DNA of 64,000 nt, from contig NC_090128.1 of the NCBI RefSeq assembly GCF_040581485.1, positions 18,344,931 to 18,408,930 of the forward strand. The letters run 5' to 3'. The position numbers and the translations under genes are program-made. This DNA comes from Linepithema humile. Taxonomy: Eukaryota; Arthropoda; Insecta; Hymenoptera; Formicidae. A model generated the notes under the pieces. The model was not told the origin of the DNA and did not search any database. It was given only the letters and a program-made list of their open reading frames with translations. Below are positions 59,001-64,000 of this stretch, in pieces (within the stretch, counting starts at the first letter, position 1; each line of letters starts with the position of its first letter).

Positions 59001-62000
59001 ACGTTCTACTTTACAACAATATATTTACTAATTTCTGTATAAATTCTTTAGTAACAAGTCATTTAAATCGACTGAAATTGAGCGATAAAAAACTGCACCG
59101 CGCTGCAAAATTTGTTTATGCGACTTGGACTTTGTGCAAACAAAAGCATCGCTTCGCAAGATATGTTGCTAGGACCATTCTTTCCGAATTCATTTCCGCA
59201 GAGGCAAGTTATAACTGAGCGCGATCGCCGATGAAAGCAATTTTTCTCAAATCTCAATTAACGTACCGCCCGATTTATTAATCACCTAATTCGCGACTCC
59301 CAGTGATAGAAAAAAAATCGCGATAATTGATACACATTTGAATAGACGGGAATAATTATTTAGAGCAAGTCTTTTTCGCTGAAAAAATAAACTTTGCTCT
59401 TCGAGACTCTCGTTTCGCTATGTAGAACCAATTCTAAATAGACTGTGTTTGAATTTCCAGGGGGCACTATGCAGACCGAGGAAGTCGTGCCGCGTGCACA
59501 GTCTATTGGCATAGACAGTGGTCTTCGCACCGACGGCGCTGGTCTGCAGCATCATTTGCATCACTCGGCGCACTTACGCTGCCCGTTACCGCCTCTGATC
59601 CACATGGCCGTCAAGCAGGAGCCGCAGGAGGAGGAAGAACGAAGTCGCGACGCGAACACGCTGAGGTGAGCTTCGAATTCTCCGTCGAGTTTCGCAAGGC
59701 ACTCGCTGTAATCACATCACGATCGATTGGCTCGGCCAAGTGATACATCGAAATGTTTCTTTTTTTCTCCCTTATTAGTCGTGTAATTTCGAATGCTCCA
59801 CATCGTAGCTTACCTAGCTCAGTCGGGAATTGATAATAGTTTGACGCGAGCCCCGGTGAACGAAAGTCTCTTGTGATTTTGATAGCCCGCAAGCGGACGC
59901 AGGCAACGCCGCGGGCACGGTGGACGGCAAGCATGCACAGCAAATCGATCATCATCAGAATCAAGGATTGGATGAAAATCCGGCGCTAGCTGCTCCGGAT
60001 TCTGGCAACCGCGGGCGACCCAGGTGATTAATTTACCTTTCCTAAATTTACTCTGCGCGCGATCTCCCATCAACGATTAAATGGAATAATAATGACGCGA
60101 AGAGATATTCTACGCGAGCGTAAGAATTCTTTCAAATTCATCGTGGAATATATAGAGTTGAGATTAATTTGAATTAAAAACATTTGTAAGCAAGAGAAAG
60201 AAGTGCAGAACACAGCTGTACAGTGGAAAGGAGCGCTTCAGTGCGTCTTTCTACATTGTACAAATCTCATTCCGTGCATCTGTGGGACGTAATGAGCATG
60301 TTTCGCGACGGCTTACCTTGTCACGTAGCGCGATCCGCGGCAACGATGCGACTCGGGCCATCTCGTATCTTATTTTTTGTCACGTCGCTAACGATGTCTT
60401 TAACGTAAAACCGGCCGGCGTCCAGGAAAGTGCTTTAAACGGCCGTCGCGTCGTCGGCAAGAAAGACAGGCGCCGGGAAACTGGTCGTGCCGAGCGAGTC
60501 TTCTAAAGCGACGCGCGAGCGCGCGGAAAAAAGGATTCGCGGATGTACATCGGCGAGAGAGTCGATTACCGTTATTAGTGAATTTCATTAAAACGGCCGA
60601 GCCTGTCGGAGGCTAGACGGGCAGAAGAAGCGCAAGACACGCTCTCTGCATACGTGCGAAGGCGCAGTGCCGCGCCGGTACAAAGCGCCGTTAAGGTGTG
60701 GTCCGGAATGCAGTCAGCGGCGTTAATGAAAGAGCAATATCACCGGGCAATATAATTGCCGCAGCACTTTGAATATCTCTCTTTCTAGATAATATCGTAG
60801 AATTATGATATCGATCTGTGGGAACGCTATTCAAAGAAAAGACACTCTCAATTTTCATTGTTTTAATGACTTTCCTTTCGAAAGCCATTGTTTTCTCTTC
60901 AACTTTGCCTCAGTTTTGCTCGTTTACAGTTCCGCAGAAATGTTTATGCAATTATGATTAAAGTCGCTTTTAGATGAAAAAAGAAATAAAGAAATTTACG
61001 CGATAGTCGAACAGTCCGAGCGTTAAACCATGAAATCTCGTATCGCATTTCCAGTCGCGGTCGCAGGAAGTCGCGATGGAAGCTGAAATTTCATCACCAA
61101 GCGCTACCGCCGGAGTACTTGGACCACTACGAGGCGTCGCTGGCGCAGGAGAATCTCAACTCGTCGCCGCCGCCGCGCGTGATCGAACCGGCGGCGCCAA
61201 GCCCGGCGCCGACGAGCTCGACGTCCACCCCGAGCCCCATCGCCGACGTCCACGGCTGGCTGCAGCGGATCGCGGCGATGCAGCAGGAGCTCTGTCCGCA
61301 AGTCGCGTCGCCGCAGTGCCCGACGACGCTCGCTCACAATCCGGTCGCCAACGCCCGGAGATCCGTCATCACGTCGGCGTCCTCGCAGGCTTACAGCACA
61401 CTCTACCCTAATCATAATCACGGCCAGCAGACGCAGTCGCAAACGTCCGGCAGACCGCCGATGAAGTACTCGGATCTGCCCTACATGGGCGAGATCACTC
61501 TGGACAACAGCAAGCCCAGACGCGGCCGGAAGCCGAAGAAGGCCGACATTTGCCACCTGATCTACAAGAATTACGGCACGATACTGCCGGGCACGCCGGG
61601 TCACGAGGAGAAGAGGCTGTCGCCGCGGGACAAGCAGGACCCGCGGGACCGCGTGTCGCCGCAAGCGCCCTTTCAGCGCACGGACGTTCAGAACCGGATC
61701 AGCAGTCTCTTGGAGAAGCGGCTGACTCAGGAGACCCGGCGCAGCCTCGCGCTGTCCGAGAACTCGCGCGAGCAGGACGAACCGCTGAATCTCTGCATCA
61801 GGGATCTGAATCAGCTGAAGATTCGACTGTTGCGGAAACACGGGAACGTCTACGAGTCCGGCCAGGTGAAGAGCGAGACGTCGAGCGACGGCGAGGAGGT
61901 GGAGTGCCTTGGCACCGGCCTCCTGTCCGAGCCGATCAACTACTCGGATCCGGCGGCTCATCGATCGAACAATAATCTCGTCAATCACAACAACAACAAC

Positions 62001-63041
62001 AACAACAACGTGATCGATCCGATGGTCGGCCAGAACTCCGGCTTCGTGTACTGGCCGAACGCCGGCGTGTTCATCCATCCGATGGCGTTGCAGTCTCAGC
62101 TGTTGTATTATCAGAAGGTCGCCCAGGGTGACAAGTGCTCGCCGCGGCCGACGGATCAGCCGCCGAGGGAGCAGAAAATCGTGCCCAAGTCGATATATAA
62201 CTCGATGATGGAGACGAAGAGCGCGCCGCAGGCGCTGTCCACGTCGCAGACGACGACGCCGGCGTCGAGCAGCGCGCCGCCGTCGCCCAGGCCGAAGAGG
62301 AACGCGCCGGTGAGTCAGCAGCAGGGTCAGCAGCCGACCAAGCGGAAACGCTCCGCTATCTTCATACCGCCGATGCCGACGGAGAACAATAACAATCCGG
62401 CGACGGAGGTGAGCATATGCAAGTTCAAGTTCACCGGCGGCGCCAAGCCCAGTCTGCAGGAGAAGAAGAGCCTGTCCGTTGACTCGGGCGGCAATTTCCG
62501 CTACTACAGCGGCACCGGCGACAAAAGCATGCGCGGTTACGAGTTCTTCCCGCGGGAGGCCCTCCAGCAGCCGGCGAGTCAATCCGGAGCCACTTCCGCC
62601 GCCGGGGCTTTTCTCAGCGCCGCCGGCGAGAGGATCCAGCCGGCGACGTGCCAGAGGAGTCCAGCCGGCCAGGACGACGGCCGGCGAAAGAGGAAAACCA
62701 GGAAGTCGCTGCAGCGCGAGAAGCTGGAGCAGACGTTCAAGGAGAAGGGCTTCCTCATACAGACGCAGCAGCTGGAGTCCGCGGAGGGGGCCACTTACTG
62801 CAAGTTTCGGCAGCTCAGGAAGTTCACCAGATACCTGTTCAGGAGCTGGAAGGACTATCTGCCCGGTAACGTGCGCGAACTGAGCGTCGGCGGCGGCGGC
62901 GTCGCCGCGATAGACGGCGACGCGGTCGACGTCGACGTCGACGGCGACGCCGCTCTCGTTCATTCTCCGCTTCATCGCGGCAGTCTGCTGGACGCGCCGA
63001 ACACCTTCGTGGAGGATCATCGAACTTTGCCCCTCACGTGA
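56083..63041 (+). CDS. AT-hook nuclear protein, unrecognised
   Basis: Four exons proposed: 56083-56113, 59461-59665, 59886-60023 and 61055-63041, all with GT-AG borders and matching phases, 786 residues. Exon 1 (MLPESKFPVT) joins GGTMQTEEVV in phase. Features: sumoylation-like VKQEP (61-65); an AT-hook-like RGRPSRGRRK (121-130); KYSDLPYMGEITLDNS followed by a canonical AT-hook RRGRKPKK (279-286) and ADICHLIYKNYGTILPG; PLNLC, resembling a CtBP-binding PxDLS motif (368-372); a basic run RRKRKTRK; and a segment CKFRQLRKFTRYLFRSW (from 707) that looks conserved. Long stretches are Pro/Ser/Gln/Asn-rich. I infer a chromatin-associated transcriptional regulator. The stop lies within CAC/GTGAGA, a possible donor, so the gene may continue beyond the window. 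The exon 1 assignment is less certain than the rest. Confidence 0.75.
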
Positions 63042-64000
63042 GACCCGACGTTCACGACGCGTCCTTCGACGAACGGCGATCGCGACACGATGCGCGTGTT
63101 GATACTTTGGCGTTGAAAACGAGCCCTTCGGGTACATTGAGATCTTAAGATCGGAAAATTGACGATTGTTCAATGCGCGCAATTTACACCAACGTTCATC
63201 GTCCGTATATTGTGATAGATACAAATTTGATCGCAACAGCATCGTGTCAGGACGCGCGTCACGAAGATAAGGCGAATTCGATCGTAGCTTAGTGCCAAAG
63301 ATGAGAGACTGCTATGTACATAAAATCGCGATAGAGAACGGGTTAACCAAAGAGTGATTTTGCACTCGCCATACTGGAACCGGAGATGTACGCTGGATAC
63401 ATATATAATTCGTCTTTAGACAATCGGACTGCGATGCATTTGGGGTGGTATCAGAGTGAGACTTGCAAACGATACCGTCGCCACGTAATATTTTTCTAAG
63501 CGAATCGTTGAAATACCGTTTAACGAAATCTAGTCTTATTTATACTCTTGTTAAATCGTAAATCAATGTTTTCTTGTTTTTACACCTGACGGATATTTAT
63601 ATTTAGCGAGGCTGTGCGCGCGCACAGCAGCGGCTCGAATAATATTGCAGCTGCGAGAAGGAAACGCGAGCTTACATACGACATATGTCGAGACGATTTC
63701 GGATCGACGGATTGCGCGCGATTGCTTCGTTTCTTCGATCCACACGTTGAGGCAAATATTTGATTAGCTGTCGACGGTATACGAAAACGTGAAATGCTTG
63801 CACGTTAAAGTGCGACGGTGCTTGGTAGAAAGACATTTTACAAAATGTGAATTCTTTGTTCTGTCCGCCGGATCAATTAATGCTTTCATAAAGGATGTTC
63901 GATAATCATTATCAGACAATTGTGCACGAAACGAGATTTCAATCAAGTATAATTTTAGTGCGCTCGCAACATCAGAATTTTAATTCACCGGTACTTTTCA
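63042..64000. other. 3' UTR or intron of the AT-hook gene
   Basis: No AATAAA was found and no further exon is evident. If the stop at 63039-63041 is used, this is 3' UTR longer than the window; if GTGAGA at 63039 is a donor, it is intron. Confidence 0.4.

Noticed and set aside
56083..63041. Identity as E93/Mblk-1
   Set aside because: It shares AT-rich-DNA-binding and CtBP-like features in general, but no pipsqueak-type helix-turn-helix is visible in the window and the N-terminus does not fit what I know of that family.
61104..63242. 712-residue minus-strand ORF, Arg/Leu-rich
   Set aside because: Mirror of the GC-rich plus-strand exon. The plus strand has AT-hook motifs, in-phase exons and splice sites; the antisense frame shows no domain.
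1..64000. tRNA or rRNA genes
   Set aside because: No cloverleaf with A and B boxes or rRNA-like conserved stretch was noticed by eye; a tRNAscan run would be needed to exclude them.

Overview
The window is eukaryotic nuclear DNA, almost certainly from an insect. Genes have short GT-AG introns, and conserved genes resemble insect and vertebrate orthologues. The left half is crowded with DNA transposons, while the right half is CpG-rich with no sign of CpG depletion. That combination suggests a hymenopteran, perhaps an ant; this is inference. Composition changes near 32.5-33 kb: the left side is AT-rich and holds the recognisable genes and transposons; the right side is GC/CpG-richer and gene-poor.

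Layout. 1-2701 (-): 5' part of a p90 ribosomal S6 kinase (RSK). 4157-5900 (+): complete cyclin K. 5.9-24.8 kb: a transposon-rich zone holding an old segmental duplication. Copy A (about 5.66-11.04 kb) and copy B (about 20.14-23.66 kb) both derive from a block containing the 3' end of cyclin K and a tail-to-tail neighbour, proteasome assembly chaperone 1 (PSMG1). Cyclin K is intact only in A. PSMG1 is intact only in B; in A it is broken by transposon insertions and a premature stop. Just before copy B is a two-exon gene joining a CBP/p300-type TAZ2 zinc finger to an acidic tail of four nine-residue repeats; its 3' UTR lies in the duplicated cyclin K tail. 28907-32111 (+): complete TFIP11/sip1 spliceosome-disassembly factor. 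32.2-55 kb: a gene desert. 56083-63041 (+): a four-exon gene for an AT-hook nuclear protein that I do not recognise.

Transposons. Two PIF/Harbinger elements carry the classic opposed pair of transposase and MADF genes, and one remnant carries only MADF. A 149-bp MITE ('MITE-1') is present seven times with perfect 3-bp TAA/TTA target duplications. Several other foldback families have 3-bp or 8-bp target duplications. They are nested up to four deep, so a relative insertion order can be read. Paralogous empty sites in the segmental duplication confirm two of the target duplications.

How it fits together. The host genes are unrelated housekeeping genes: signalling kinase, CDK12/13 cyclin, proteasome assembly, splicing. 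The story of the locus is duplication, reciprocal loss of the duplicated genes, and repeated transposon invasion, with one new chimeric gene built at the duplication breakpoint.
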